A stretch of 25,313 nucleotides of DNA from Candidatus Thorarchaeota archaeon (GTDB lineage Archaea; Asgardarchaeota; Thorarchaeia; Thorarchaeales; Thorarchaeaceae), in the NCBI GenBank assembly GCA_016840965.1, contig JAEORI010000159.1, positions 1-25,313 of the forward strand, read 5' to 3'. Under the pieces are notes generated by a model. It was not told where the DNA came from, did no database searches, and saw only the letters and a program-made list of their open reading frames with translations. Made by a program: the position numbers and the translations under genes. Shown piece by piece: positions 1 through 7,660 of this stretch. Position 1 is the stretch's first letter. Every line of letters starts with the position of its first letter.

Positions 1-2
1 CT

Positions 3-842
3 GCAAAAACGGATATGATCACTGGAGTTCCTATGGTAATTACAGGAATATTCTTGTTGATCCATCCCTTTGTTTTACTACCATTCATTATAATTCCATG
101 GATACTTATTATCGTCACACAGTGCTTCTTGCTCGTTGAAACTAGAATAAGAGGGCTCACAGGTTTCTCACAAGCATCTTTAACGGTAATTATCAGTCTA
201 GTATCATCAATAGCCCTCATTGTGTTTCTATTAGGTGGGTTTGGGAGTGGACCACTGGCACTTTGGCCCACAAATCGATGGTTCAATATCGGACTATTAC
301 AAAATATTCCAGCAGCTATTCAAGGACCATTAATTATTGCTCTGCCACTCACGCTTTTGTTATTAAGAAATGTTTCACTTGCGGGTTATTCATATGGTAG
401 AGGATATGCAACAGGAGGAGTCTTAGTAGGTGCAAGTGTCTTGTTTTCATTTTTGATTCCAGCGATTGCAGGTAATCAGAGTGCTGCACATCAAGCGAAT
501 ACTGGAGCAGCCCTGTTGCTTGCGCTTTATTCAATAGGCATTGTACTTGTTATCTCACTAAATCTCAATCTAGCAAACGATTTAGAGGACAAAGGAAAGG
601 GCTTTGAGAGTACACTAATCAAGGTGGCATCCATCGTCAGCCTTTTGGTTGCAGTTGTTGTTGTCATCATGATTATGGTAGTGTTTGCAGGAATTCCTAC
701 TCCTCAGCAGATTGCATTGATGGTGTCTATTATGGTAACGTTTGTTGTGAGTAGTGAGATTCTATCAATCATGGGGTGGCTGTTTGCTGGATTTAGATTT
801 GGCATGTTGAAAGAAGGTTTCAAGTTTAAGAGATTGACATAG
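3..842 (+). CDS. Multi-pass membrane protein, 5' end outside the window
   Basis: The reading frame is open from the first bases of the window, so the true start probably lies upstream; the first in-frame ATG is at 15. About 275 residues are visible, nearly all in hydrophobic segments (roughly seven helices) joined by short loops. One charged loop of about 15 residues, containing ANDLEDKGKGFEST, precedes the last two helices, and the C-terminus is short and basic (KEGFKFKRLT). There are no catalytic motifs and no family I recognise. It ends 30 bp before the TTG start of the alpha/beta hydrolase gene, in the same frame, so the two are probably co-transcribed. Function unknown; it is certainly an integral membrane protein. 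Confidence 0.7.
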   Translation, partial: AKTDMITGVPMVITGIFLLIHPFVLLPFIIIPWILIIVTQCFLLVETRIRGLTGFSQASLTVIISLVSSIALIVFLLGGFGSGPLALWPTNRWFNIGLLQNIPAAIQGPLIIALPLTLLLLRNVSLAGYSYGRGYATGGVLVGASVLFSFLIPAIAGNQSAAHQANTGAALLLALYSIGIVLVISLNLNLANDLEDKGKGFESTLIKVASIVSLLVAVVVVIMIMVVFAGIPTPQQIALMVSIMVTFVVSSEILSIMGWLFAGFRFGMLKEGFKFKRLT

Positions 843-872
843 AAATACATCAGAAGGGAAAAGTGCCAAACA

Positions 873-1622
873 TTGGCTGTAGCAGTAAAGGGTAATCCAA
901 TTCGACCAGAAAAAGCAAATATTGCATTTCTATTGGTCCATGGGTTCTGTGCATCAGTCGATGAGCTTGCTACTTTAGGAGAATATCTATCGAATGAAGG
1001 TTATGCGTCCTTTGCTGTACAGCTGGCAGGGCATGGAACCACTCCAGAAGATTTGAAAAAGACATCATGGCAAGATTGGTACCAATCAGTCAAGAATGGG
1101 CTAGAGATTGTTCGCTCATGGAATCCAGAATATGTTTTTGTCGTTGGGTTCTCTATGGGTGGACTGCTCTCAATATTACTAGCATCTGAGCAGAAGGATA
1201 TCGATGGACTGGTTCTTATTGCACCAGCATTGAAGATACCTGGATTCCTCCCAAAGCTAGTACCTTTTTTGAAGTACTTTGTGAAATATAGAGAAGTAAA
1301 TGTTGAAGCGGCACAACTCGTATACGATGTAAAGAGAGTCAAGTATAACAAAGAACCAGTCGCTTCATATCACGAGTTCTTCAAGCTCCAGAAAATTGCC
1401 AAACAAAGAATGAGTGAGGTAAGTCAGCCAACAGTTGTACTTCAGGGAAATGAGGATAAAACCATTGATCCTACAAGTGGCCAAATAGCGTATAGTAGCA
1501 TTTCATCTGGAAAGAAGGAGATTCATATAATTGAAGGAGCAGAACATGTAATCAGCTGTCATCCAACAAGAGCTGTGGCTTTTCCTTTGATTTCCGAATT
1601 CATTAGGAGAGTTACTCAATAG
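873..1622 (+). CDS. Alpha/beta hydrolase, carboxylesterase / monoacylglycerol lipase type
   Basis: A 249-residue serine hydrolase, probably cytoplasmic, expected to cleave carboxylic esters such as acylglycerols. Visible elements are the oxyanion-side HG (residues 23-24), the nucleophile elbow G-F-S-M-G with Ser94, the acid Asp195 in GNED, and His225 in GAEH. A cap region rich in Leu, Phe and Lys (about 120-175) sits between strands 6 and 7, as in Est30 and monoglyceride lipases. Length is typical of the family. TTG at 873 is the only start codon between the upstream in-frame stop (840) and the conserved core, and a purine-rich AGAAGGGA lies 13 bp before it. It follows the membrane protein by 30 bp and overlaps the convergent phosphodiesterase gene by 7 bp. 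Substrate cannot be told from sequence. Confidence 0.85.
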   Translation: MAVAVKGNPIRPEKANIAFLLVHGFCASVDELATLGEYLSNEGYASFAVQLAGHGTTPEDLKKTSWQDWYQSVKNGLEIVRSWNPEYVFVVGFSMGGLLSILLASEQKDIDGLVLIAPALKIPGFLPKLVPFLKYFVKYREVNVEAAQLVYDVKRVKYNKEPVASYHEFFKLQKIAKQRMSEVSQPTVVLQGNEDKTIDPTSGQIAYSSISSGKKEIHIIEGAEHVISCHPTRAVAFPLISEFIRRVTQ

Positions 1623-2314
1623 TCGTACTCTCGAAGAATGCTTGCCAATTTATCCGGAAAATCAGTAATCACACCATCAACACCAATGGCAATAAGTTCC
1701 CTCATCACACGGGTATCATTTACCGTCCAAGGATAGACTTTCAATGTTGAGTAATGTGCTTCATTCACAAGTTCAGGAGTGACTAATTCATAAAGTGGAT
1801 TGATGGCATTTACTCGATGCTCCAAAGCGTACAGAACTAAGTCTTTTGTGTAAGTGTTAACCAATATGGCTGTTTGAATAGTATTGTTAAATTCACGAAT
1901 TGTTATGAGTGTACCATGAAAGAAAGAGGAGATGATAACATCTTGATGCATCTTCAATTGATCAATCATATCAAGTAGTTTCTGCTCCACCCCAATCACC
2001 TTAAGCTCAATATTGACCTGAAGGTGGCCAAAGGCAAATTTTAGAACATCAACAAGAAGAGGAACGGATTCTCCTTCACCTGCATCAAGAGCAAGTAGTT
2101 CTTTGTAAGTTAGTTTATGAACTTCGCCAGTTCCATTGGTTGTTCGATCTACTGTTGAATCATGAATGCAGACCAACTCTCCATCAAGAGTTTCATGAAC
2201 ATCAAGCTCAATCATCTGTGCACCTAACTCGAATGCACGTTTAAATGAGAGGAGAGTGTTTTCTGGAGCATATCCTGATGCACCTTTATGACCAATTATA
2301 ATTGGTGTGTTCAT
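1616..2314 (-). CDS. ugpQ: Glycerophosphodiester phosphodiesterase (GDPD/UgpQ type)
   Basis: A 232-residue TIM-barrel phosphodiesterase of the GDPD family, which hydrolyses glycerophosphodiesters to glycerol phosphate and an alcohol. Seen directly: GHKGASGYAPENT near the N-terminus (His9, Glu18, Asn19), metal ligands Glu36 and Asp38 in IELDVH, catalytic His51 in IHDSTVDRTT, and Glu103 in NIELK. The first motif has HKG in place of the commoner HRG. There is no signal peptide, so the short cytoplasmic UgpQ-like class fits better than periplasmic GlpQ. The ATG at 2314 has GGAG eight bases upstream. The 3' end overlaps the alpha/beta hydrolase by 7 bp. The zinc-finger gene ends 43 bp upstream on the same strand, so they may share a transcript. 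Whether it acts on archaeal glycerol-1-phosphate lipid fragments is unknown. Confidence 0.92.
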   Translation of the reverse strand: MNTPIIIGHKGASGYAPENTLLSFKRAFELGAQMIELDVHETLDGELVCIHDSTVDRTTNGTGEVHKLTYKELLALDAGEGESVPLLVDVLKFAFGHLQVNIELKVIGVEQKLLDMIDQLKMHQDVIISSFFHGTLITIREFNNTIQTAILVNTYTKDLVLYALEHRVNAINPLYELVTPELVNEAHYSTLKVYPWTVNDTRVMRELIAIGVDGVITDFPDKLASILREYDY

Positions 2315-2357
2315 TTTTTATTCTCCGGGTAGTATATTACTGGTTACTCAAAATTAG

Positions 2358-2657
2358 TCATGCATCATCAGGTCGAGCTAGACCGGTTCCGCCACAACGA
2401 GGACATGTTTCAAATTCATCTCGACTTTCGATTTTGCCTGTACCTTGGCAGTAGTAGCAATCATCTTTTGGAATATCAAGAGACCTGTCAGCACGTCTAG
2501 CAAATGCAGCTCCAATGCCTATTAGAACAACTCCGATGAACATCATAAAGAGCGAGAAGATGTACAAATCAGGTATTGGTAGGATGTAAAATAGAGAGAT
2601 TATGAAAAGCACTAGTCCTAAAATAACAAGTAGAAAACCAATCTTTTTCCTGTACAT
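2358..2657 (-). CDS. Membrane-anchored DnaJ-type zinc-finger protein
   Basis: A 99-residue protein with two transmembrane helices (about residues 6-27 and 31-52), then a short basic linker, then a cytosolic tail with two CxxCxGxG motifs (Cys67-Cys70 and Cys85-Cys88). This is the zinc-binding unit of DnaJ/Hsp40, here half the usual four motifs and without any J domain. Such units also occur in thiol and zinc-chaperone-like proteins, so a role in protein folding at the membrane is only a guess. The ATG start has AAAGGT about ten bases upstream. A TATA-like element lies about 50 bp upstream. The glycerophosphodiesterase follows on the same strand after 43 bp. Confidence 0.8.
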   Translation of the reverse strand: MYRKKIGFLLVILGLVLFIISLFYILPIPDLYIFSLFMMFIGVVLIGIGAAFARRADRSLDIPKDDCYYCQGTGKIESRDEFETCPRCGGTGLARPDDA

Positions 2658-2703
2658 CTTGAATACCTTTCCTAGAGCACCAGCCGTTCTGTTTACTTAC
2701 CTG

Positions 2704-2712
2704 CTTTATAAT
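2704..2712 (-). promoter_or_regulatory. TATA-like box for the zinc-finger gene
   Basis: On the minus strand the sequence reads TTATAAAGC, 47-55 bp upstream of the ATG at 2657. An archaeal TATA box about 25 bp from the transcription start would give a leader of about 25 bases, which is plausible. This rests on position and composition only. Confidence 0.4.
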
Positions 2713-2779
2713 TTGTTGTTCATATTCCCGTCCACTCTTCATAACAAAATAGATAGGAGAAAGATGTTATGTATAGCAA

Positions 2780-2905
2780 ATGAACAAGTTCATCAAAATC
2801 TTACTATTGGTAATTATTATTGGGTTGATTGCATTTCTCGGGATTCATTACTTGTTTAGCGGTCAACTTCCATTGCAGCTTTGTACAAACTGTCATGGAG
2901 CATAA
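2780..2905 (+). CDS. Possible 41-residue membrane peptide ending in CxxCH
   Basis: A short frame beginning ATGAACAAGTTC encodes one strongly hydrophobic helix (residues 4-26, after N-terminal MNK) followed by a 15-residue tail with CTNCHGA at the end. CxxCH is the covalent heme-attachment motif of c-type cytochromes, and a following Gly is common there. A zinc site or chance is also possible because the peptide is so short. AGGAG (2755-2759) is about 20 bases before the ATG, longer than ideal. An in-frame TAG lies two codons upstream, so it cannot start earlier. It fills most of the 324 bp gap between the zinc-finger gene and the 305-residue gene. The clean hydrophobic helix with a basic N-terminus supports a real gene, but only moderately. 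Confidence 0.45.
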   Translation: MNKFIKILLLVIIIGLIAFLGIHYLFSGQLPLQLCTNCHGA

Positions 2906-2981
2906 ATAATTCTCGAAGTAAGACACCCGAAATGATAATAGCCAACATTTGAATTAGTAAGTCATTAGTGGAGATGAGAAG

Positions 2982-3899
2982 ATGTCAAGAACTGATCTCT
3001 TTGCAAAATATACACAGATTTATGCAAAAGCACAGGCGAAAGAGATTGTTCCCGATGGAACATTTGTAAGGCAATTAATTGATATTCCTCGGAAATCGTA
3101 TGACGTTGGTATCTTTTTCAAAGGAAAGAAAAGTAGCAGAGTTGTACAAGTTCATTTAGGTGACCCAATTCCAGCCGAGGTCGCATCTCAAGAAGGTTTT
3201 CTTGAAACAGAGGAAGCGACTTATCTCAGTCGTACGATCATTTCTAAGTTTAAGACAGTTGATTTTCTACGAGTTGTAATATCCGCTGGCGACATCCTTC
3301 TGAAAAAGGAGGAACGTATTGAGTTCCTAAAAAATGCTCAACGCATATTGGATGTTATTTTGAGGAAAGCACGAAACATCTTGCATCTTGGAGAGATTTC
3401 TCCATTTCAATTTGATAGTAGAGTAAGGACTTTGAATGAATTTTTAACGAATGAATTGAAATTGGATGAAGTATCTGTTGAAGCAGCTTCGATACCCTTT
3501 AATGTCGCAGGACCAAATTATATCCTTTTAGCAGATGGCTCAATGATAGTTGTTGGGGATGAACCTCGAGTTCCTCAAGGTCAGTTCTATCTAGTGGGAG
3601 GAATTGGCTATAGATTTGATAAAACTGAAGGTGCCATTAGTGAGGAGCGACTATTTAGGACAACCGCAGATTTGTCCCCACAAGGAATTGATGAGGCATA
3701 TATTGACGGGATGATTCAAAGGGTCGCTGAGGATTTTCAGAACAAACTGCACTCCTTAATTTTCTCGGATGTTTGGAAGAAGAGTAAAGCCAGTCCAATA
3801 GGAGTAAATTTTGGAGGAGATTTACTCATAAAGGCTGAGTCTAGCAGCGAAATCTGGACTGGGGTATTTGAGGTCTATGTTATGCCACCTAGAGCATAA
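2982..3899 (+). CDS. Uncharacterised soluble protein, 305 residues
   Basis: I do not recognise a family. The protein has no signal peptide or membrane segment and mixes charged helices with beta-like stretches. Residues about 105-160 form a basic/hydrophobic helical segment (KKEERIEFLKNAQRILDVI...). The second half has regular beta-strand patterning (GPNYILLADGSMIVVGDEP; GQFYLVGGIGYRF), and the C-terminus ends in a beta-rich IWTGVFEVYVMPPRA. There are no cysteines and no obvious catalytic motif. The ATG at 2982 is preceded by GGAGATGAG, an acceptable ribosome-binding site. Its last 11 bases overlap the end of the convergent membrane protein gene. Probably cytoplasmic; function unknown. Confidence 0.75.
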   Translation: MSRTDLFAKYTQIYAKAQAKEIVPDGTFVRQLIDIPRKSYDVGIFFKGKKSSRVVQVHLGDPIPAEVASQEGFLETEEATYLSRTIISKFKTVDFLRVVISAGDILLKKEERIEFLKNAQRILDVILRKARNILHLGEISPFQFDSRVRTLNEFLTNELKLDEVSVEAASIPFNVAGPNYILLADGSMIVVGDEPRVPQGQFYLVGGIGYRFDKTEGAISEERLFRTTADLSPQGIDEAYIDGMIQRVAEDFQNKLHSLIFSDVWKKSKASPIGVNFGGDLLIKAESSSEIWTGVFEVYVMPPRA

Positions 3900-5475
3900 T
3901 ATAATCAAACGCATCAATAGCAATGAATACAGCACGGAACGCATAGATCCTGAAAGTATAGGTAGCAACAGCTTGCTGGATTGTATTAACTGATGTTCGA
4001 AGTGCGGACAGCGAGCCATTTCCGTATGCGCTTAGGAATGAAGGAAGTGAGTTTAGCGTTATTTGAGTCACACCATTTCCAAGTGCGAGCATAATATCAT
4101 TTACTAAAATGTCAAAATCCTCGTATACATAATCCGTTCTACCCATCAAATCGGTAGAGTTGCCCGTTTCTCCAATTCTGATACTCCACGAATCATCCAG
4201 TTTGCTGAGGGAACTTGAATATGTATAAACCAAATACTCTCCTACATCACCATTCATTTCAAAGGAAAATCGAGAACGACTGCATAATAATGATATTCTG
4301 TCCCAATTTCGAATTGAGGAAGAAGTGACTCCACAAACCGCCATTGTTATCGAGTCACCATCAAGTAAATCGTCCAACAAAAAAGTTTCAACGAGTAAGC
4401 CTGATGAAATGCCTGAGGCAAAAACGGTGTTGTATAGCGTAGATGATGCATTTTCGATTCGAGTTTTATCAACCGAATAGATTGATGTTCTCATCAGATC
4501 GCCAAACCCAATTAAATCCAAGTTTCTTGTTCTTATCATAAGTGCTTGCCATTCTTGTCTTGAAAGGGTCATATCAAATAGAAGAAGGTCAGGTCTGTTG
4601 GTAATATCTATTAGGTCAATGTCCAACAGCTGAGTCAAAGCATTTCCGTGACTTTCAAAGACATTTTCTAATAACTCAGTCGTAGCCAACGACTGAGGAT
4701 CATTTCCCACTAGTATCGCCCGATTTGCTGTCAAGGTGATTGAATATGGGATTTCAGTATCATTTAATGCAACTAACCAGGTTCTTAGTCTTGACCAAGA
4801 TAAAGCATCACTTTCAAGGATATGTAAATCAAGCATGAAACCATTTGTTTGAACATCAGAAAGCAATTGTGAGGTAGGAGTCAGATTCTGATATGGAAAA
4901 TCAAAATCAGCCAATGGAACACTGAACCTAATCTCAGATGCCACATCTACTGTTACCGTACCAATTGGATATTGGCCCATTAAAATTGTGGCAACAGGAA
5001 AAGCAAGTCCCAATAAATTTGCGAGAATAAGAAATACAACACCTTTCTTCCCAACATCTCTAAGTTTTCCGCGTGGCCGAAATCGCCCCATAATGAATAC
5101 TGAAACCAAAGCTACAATATTGAATACCAAGCATATGATGAAACCTCGTATGAGGACAGAGAGCATACCAAAAAACACTGTGCATATTGCTAGAAAAATA
5201 AAATTCCAAATAGCAAGTCGGTCTCTATGATACGATCGAATCATTATTGGAAGAAATACGATAAGTGGTAGGATATAAAGGGCAAGTGGCAATGAGTCAA
5301 TAAATTCGACTCCACTAAGAGTCATACCAAGTGTGACAGAAATCATAGCATAAAGTATCAAAATCATATCCACAATCAAAACAGAAGTGATAAAACGATG
5401 GAGAAAAACATCGTATTTCAGAGCTGAATTTACTCGTCGTCGAACATTTCTGCGTGCCTCAAGAAGCTGACTCAT
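3889..5475 (-). CDS. Membrane protein with five N-terminal helices and a large ectodomain
   Basis: A 528-residue protein. Five hydrophobic helices (about residues 28-50, 61-80, 88-107, 110-129, 143-168) are followed by a soluble domain of about 360 residues with several NxS/T sequons, so the domain is probably outside the cell. The ectodomain alternates hydrophobic strands and helices (FMLDLHI, LLLFDMTLS, YLVYTYSS, SWSIRIGE, ITLNSLPSFL), which could be an alpha/beta-barrel fold, but no known catalytic motif is visible. I chose ATG at 5475 (MSQLLEARRN). The frame stays open for 87 more codons, but that stretch is low-quality coding and would run into the divergent reductase gene. The basic, arginine-rich N-terminus fits a cytoplasmic face. 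The 3' end overlaps the convergent gene by 11 bp. Function unknown. Confidence 0.75.
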   Translation of the reverse strand: MSQLLEARRNVRRRVNSALKYDVFLHRFITSVLIVDMILILYAMISVTLGMTLSGVEFIDSLPLALYILPLIVFLPIMIRSYHRDRLAIWNFIFLAICTVFFGMLSVLIRGFIICLVFNIVALVSVFIMGRFRPRGKLRDVGKKGVVFLILANLLGLAFPVATILMGQYPIGTVTVDVASEIRFSVPLADFDFPYQNLTPTSQLLSDVQTNGFMLDLHILESDALSWSRLRTWLVALNDTEIPYSITLTANRAILVGNDPQSLATTELLENVFESHGNALTQLLDIDLIDITNRPDLLLFDMTLSRQEWQALMIRTRNLDLIGFGDLMRTSIYSVDKTRIENASSTLYNTVFASGISSGLLVETFLLDDLLDGDSITMAVCGVTSSSIRNWDRISLLCSRSRFSFEMNGDVGEYLVYTYSSSLSKLDDSWSIRIGETGNSTDLMGRTDYVYEDFDILVNDIMLALGNGVTQITLNSLPSFLSAYGNGSLSALRTSVNTIQQAVATYTFRIYAFRAVFIAIDAFDYIML

Positions 5476-5575
5476 GATACTCTCTCTTGTTTCAACCCTA
5501 ATTGTAAATAAGGTTGATGTGGTCAAATTTTTGCATGGTAAAATCTTGACTGATGTGTGTGAGTGATTCTTGAGC

Positions 5576-6784
5576 ATGTATGATGTAGTCGTTATAGGAG
5601 CGGGACCAGGAGGAGCCACAGCATCCCGTTTTCTTGCAGAAAGAGGTCTAAAAGTCTGTATGATTGACAAAGATGCATTCCCGCGTGACAAGCCCTGCGG
5701 AGGAGGGTTCTCGCGAAGCATCATTGATGAGTTCAACTATCTGCAACCAAGAACACATGATTTCTTGAAGGGAGTTGCACGAGTCGGTGTCCTTCATTCT
5801 CCTAATAGACAGATTGTTCTTGAAGGAAGGGTTGATATGGCGCTTACCCTGCGTTATGATTTTGATAATGTCTTATTCGAAGAAGCAGTAGCATCAGGTG
5901 TATTGCCATTAACTGGTATAAGAGCCAAGCATGTGATTTTTCATGATGATGTTGTCACAACCGAGTTGTCAGATGGCAGGTCAGTTCAAAGCAAAGTTGT
6001 CATTGGATCTGACGGAGCTACAAGCATGGTTGCCCGTGAAACTGGACTAAATCATCGGTGGTCCAGTTCAAGGATAACTGCTTGTAGAGTGTGCGAGGTT
6101 CCTGTAGCACCAAATGCAATTATTGATCGATATACAGATGATTTGAAGTATCACTTCTTCTCAAACCTTGAAGGAAAGCCCGGATATGGTTGGATTTTCC
6201 CTAAACAAGAAACAATCAATATTGGTCTTGGTGTTGTCGGAACTCATGCAAAGGGACTTCCTCAAGTTTTTGATTCATTTGTACGATATCTCAAGAATGT
6301 AGATCTACTACCAAAATCCTCAGATCTAAGTGGAGTGAAAGGAGCGCTTGTTCCTACCGCAGGGCCTATTAACAAAACGGTTAGTGACAGGTGTTTAATC
6401 TTAGGAGATGCGGCAGGTCATGTCAGTCCGCTAACAGGTGGAGGTATAGTATATGCTATGAGAGCTGCTCGTCACGCCGCTAATATACTTCCAGGTGCTC
6501 TCGAGAATGATGCTCTTGATGCTGCATCGCTTATTAAATATCAAAGACTTTGGCAGTCAGATTTTGGAAACGATTTTCAGAATCAATTACTAGCTCAGAA
6601 AATCTTCACAAGTCCTTTCGCCAATCTTCTTTTTCATATAGGAAGTAAAGACAAAAAAATCCAAGACTTAGTTTCAGATGCTATGGCTGAATCTTCAGAA
6701 AGAGAAATTGACGTAAAGCAACTGATGTTTCGTACATTACAAGTCTGTCTTCGTGAAGCGCTAGGTTTCAAAGCGCAGGAATAG
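5576..6784 (+). CDS. Geranylgeranyl reductase family flavoprotein
   Basis: A 402-residue FAD-dependent oxidoreductase of the geranylgeranyl reductase family. In archaea these enzymes (digeranylgeranylglycerophospholipid reductase) saturate the isoprenoid chains of membrane ether lipids. Seen: the dinucleotide-binding GAGPGG near residue 8 with the following beta-alpha-beta unit, the family PCGGGFS motif (Cys41), a DG..S segment in the FAD domain, and GDAAGHVSPLTGGGI (about 277-291), the second FAD contact. Length is normal. TTG at 5570 is in frame, but ATG 5576 gives the standard MYDVVVIGAG start and better spacing to GAGTGAT (5561-5567). It is divergent from the membrane protein gene, separated by 100 bp. 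The reduced substrate may be a phospholipid or another prenyl compound; the family does not settle this. Confidence 0.92.
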   Translation: MYDVVVIGAGPGGATASRFLAERGLKVCMIDKDAFPRDKPCGGGFSRSIIDEFNYLQPRTHDFLKGVARVGVLHSPNRQIVLEGRVDMALTLRYDFDNVLFEEAVASGVLPLTGIRAKHVIFHDDVVTTELSDGRSVQSKVVIGSDGATSMVARETGLNHRWSSSRITACRVCEVPVAPNAIIDRYTDDLKYHFFSNLEGKPGYGWIFPKQETINIGLGVVGTHAKGLPQVFDSFVRYLKNVDLLPKSSDLSGVKGALVPTAGPINKTVSDRCLILGDAAGHVSPLTGGGIVYAMRAARHAANILPGALENDALDAASLIKYQRLWQSDFGNDFQNQLLAQKIFTSPFANLLFHIGSKDKKIQDLVSDAMAESSEREIDVKQLMFRTLQVCLREALGFKAQE

Positions 6785-6929
6785 CGAGCCTAACGAAATC
6801 AAAGAAATGCTTTTCGAAACTATGGTAAATCCTCAAAAAACGTAGGTCGGTATAATATCACGAGGGTAGCTTTGGAATTCAAAGAATAATAATTGAAAGT
6901 TTTGGGATGGTAAATAATTGCCTACTTCA

Positions 6930-6938
6930 TTTTTTTTT
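6930..6938 (+). terminator. Oligo-T tract, probable transcription terminator
   Basis: A run of nine T residues stands 145 bp after the geranylgeranyl reductase stop and just before the end of the convergent phosphoribosyltransferase gene. Archaeal termination commonly uses such T-runs without a hairpin. The rest of the 158 bp gap (6785-6942) shows nothing I can name. Confidence 0.5.
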
Positions 6939-6942
6939 GTTA

Positions 6943-7503
6943 CTAATCAGTGGGATGCAAGATGTCGGTTTGTAGGTTTTCAATCAACGAATGAACCTCT
7001 GGACGACCAAGCAGCTTCCTACGAGTTTCACTCATGTTGTTTATGACGCACGCGATGCCTACTAGGTGCGCTCCTAATTTTTCTACAACTTTCGATATTG
7101 CAAGAACTGAAGTTCCTTGAATTAACCAGTCGTCGATTATTACGACACGGTCTCCCGTATCAATAGAGTCCGATACAATAGCGAGTCTTCTATCAGCAAA
7201 TCTATCAGTAGGAAGGTACTCGACGGGTCTTTCGTAATCTTCAGGAAGATATGCGATTGATCGAGCAGGGACTATTCCACAGCCTAGGTAGTATGCAATT
7301 GCACTAGCCAGTGCCAAACCTCGTTGCTCGACCCCGATGACTTTGTTGGGTCGAAGTTCTACTAGAGGTTTTGCGAGTGTGACAACAGCTTCATGAAATA
7401 TATGCGGGTGCTCAAGAAGCCTACTAATGTCACAAACAACTTTTCCAGGCGCTGGCCAATCCTTGATGACATCAACATAATCTTTGAAATCCACATCCAC
7501 CAT
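6943..7503 (-). CDS. Phosphoribosyltransferase, adenine phosphoribosyltransferase-like
   Basis: A 186-residue type I phosphoribosyltransferase. The layout matches adenine phosphoribosyltransferase: the N-terminal W-PAPGKVVCDIS stretch (APRT has FPxPGIxFxDIT), GVEQRG at 57-62 (APRT has GIESRG), and the PRPP loop VVIIDDWLIQGTS at 120-132. The two adjacent acids (Asp124, Asp125) needed for PRPP binding are present. The usual loop consensus DDLLATGGT is changed to DDWLIQGTS, so substrate or kinetics may differ. Hypoxanthine or other purine substrates are possible, since archaeal Hpt proteins also resemble APRT. The ATG has AGGTTGAT immediately upstream. It diverges from the GTPase-like gene, and a 14 bp palindrome sits 30 bp before its start. 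Expected in the cytoplasm, in purine salvage. Confidence 0.85.
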   Translation of the reverse strand: MVDVDFKDYVDVIKDWPAPGKVVCDISRLLEHPHIFHEAVVTLAKPLVELRPNKVIGVEQRGLALASAIAYYLGCGIVPARSIAYLPEDYERPVEYLPTDRFADRRLAIVSDSIDTGDRVVIIDDWLIQGTSVLAISKVVEKLGAHLVGIACVINNMSETRRKLLGRPEVHSLIENLQTDILHPTD

Positions 7504-7532
7504 CGTATCAACCTGAATACGGCTAGCTACTA

Positions 7533-7546
7533 GCTAAGATCTTAGC
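7533..7546. promoter_or_regulatory. Perfect 14 bp palindrome upstream of the phosphoribosyltransferase
   Basis: GCTAAGATCTTAGC is perfectly self-complementary and lies 30-43 bp upstream of the phosphoribosyltransferase ATG, inside the 157 bp divergent gap 7504-7660. That position suits a repressor operator near the transcription start. About one or two palindromes of this length are expected by chance in 25 kb, so the location is the main argument. Confidence 0.35.
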
Positions 7547-7660
7547 CTTGCTGTATCATCCAATATAATGAATCATGGTCATGGGTTGACTCGCACACGA
7601 AACAGTTAAGATACAACAATAGCCAGTTGTTCATGTTTAGCTAGGAGATATAGAGCTGTA

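Noticed and set aside
1001..1351. Minus-strand frame of 116 codons inside the alpha/beta hydrolase
   Set aside because: It is antisense to the catalytic core, with Ser/Pro/Thr-rich composition typical of shadow frames.
5476..5736. N-terminal extension of the five-helix membrane protein by 87 codons
   Set aside because: The stretch overlaps the divergent reductase gene, has no conserved character, and the ATG at 5475 gives a normal basic N-terminus before the first helix.
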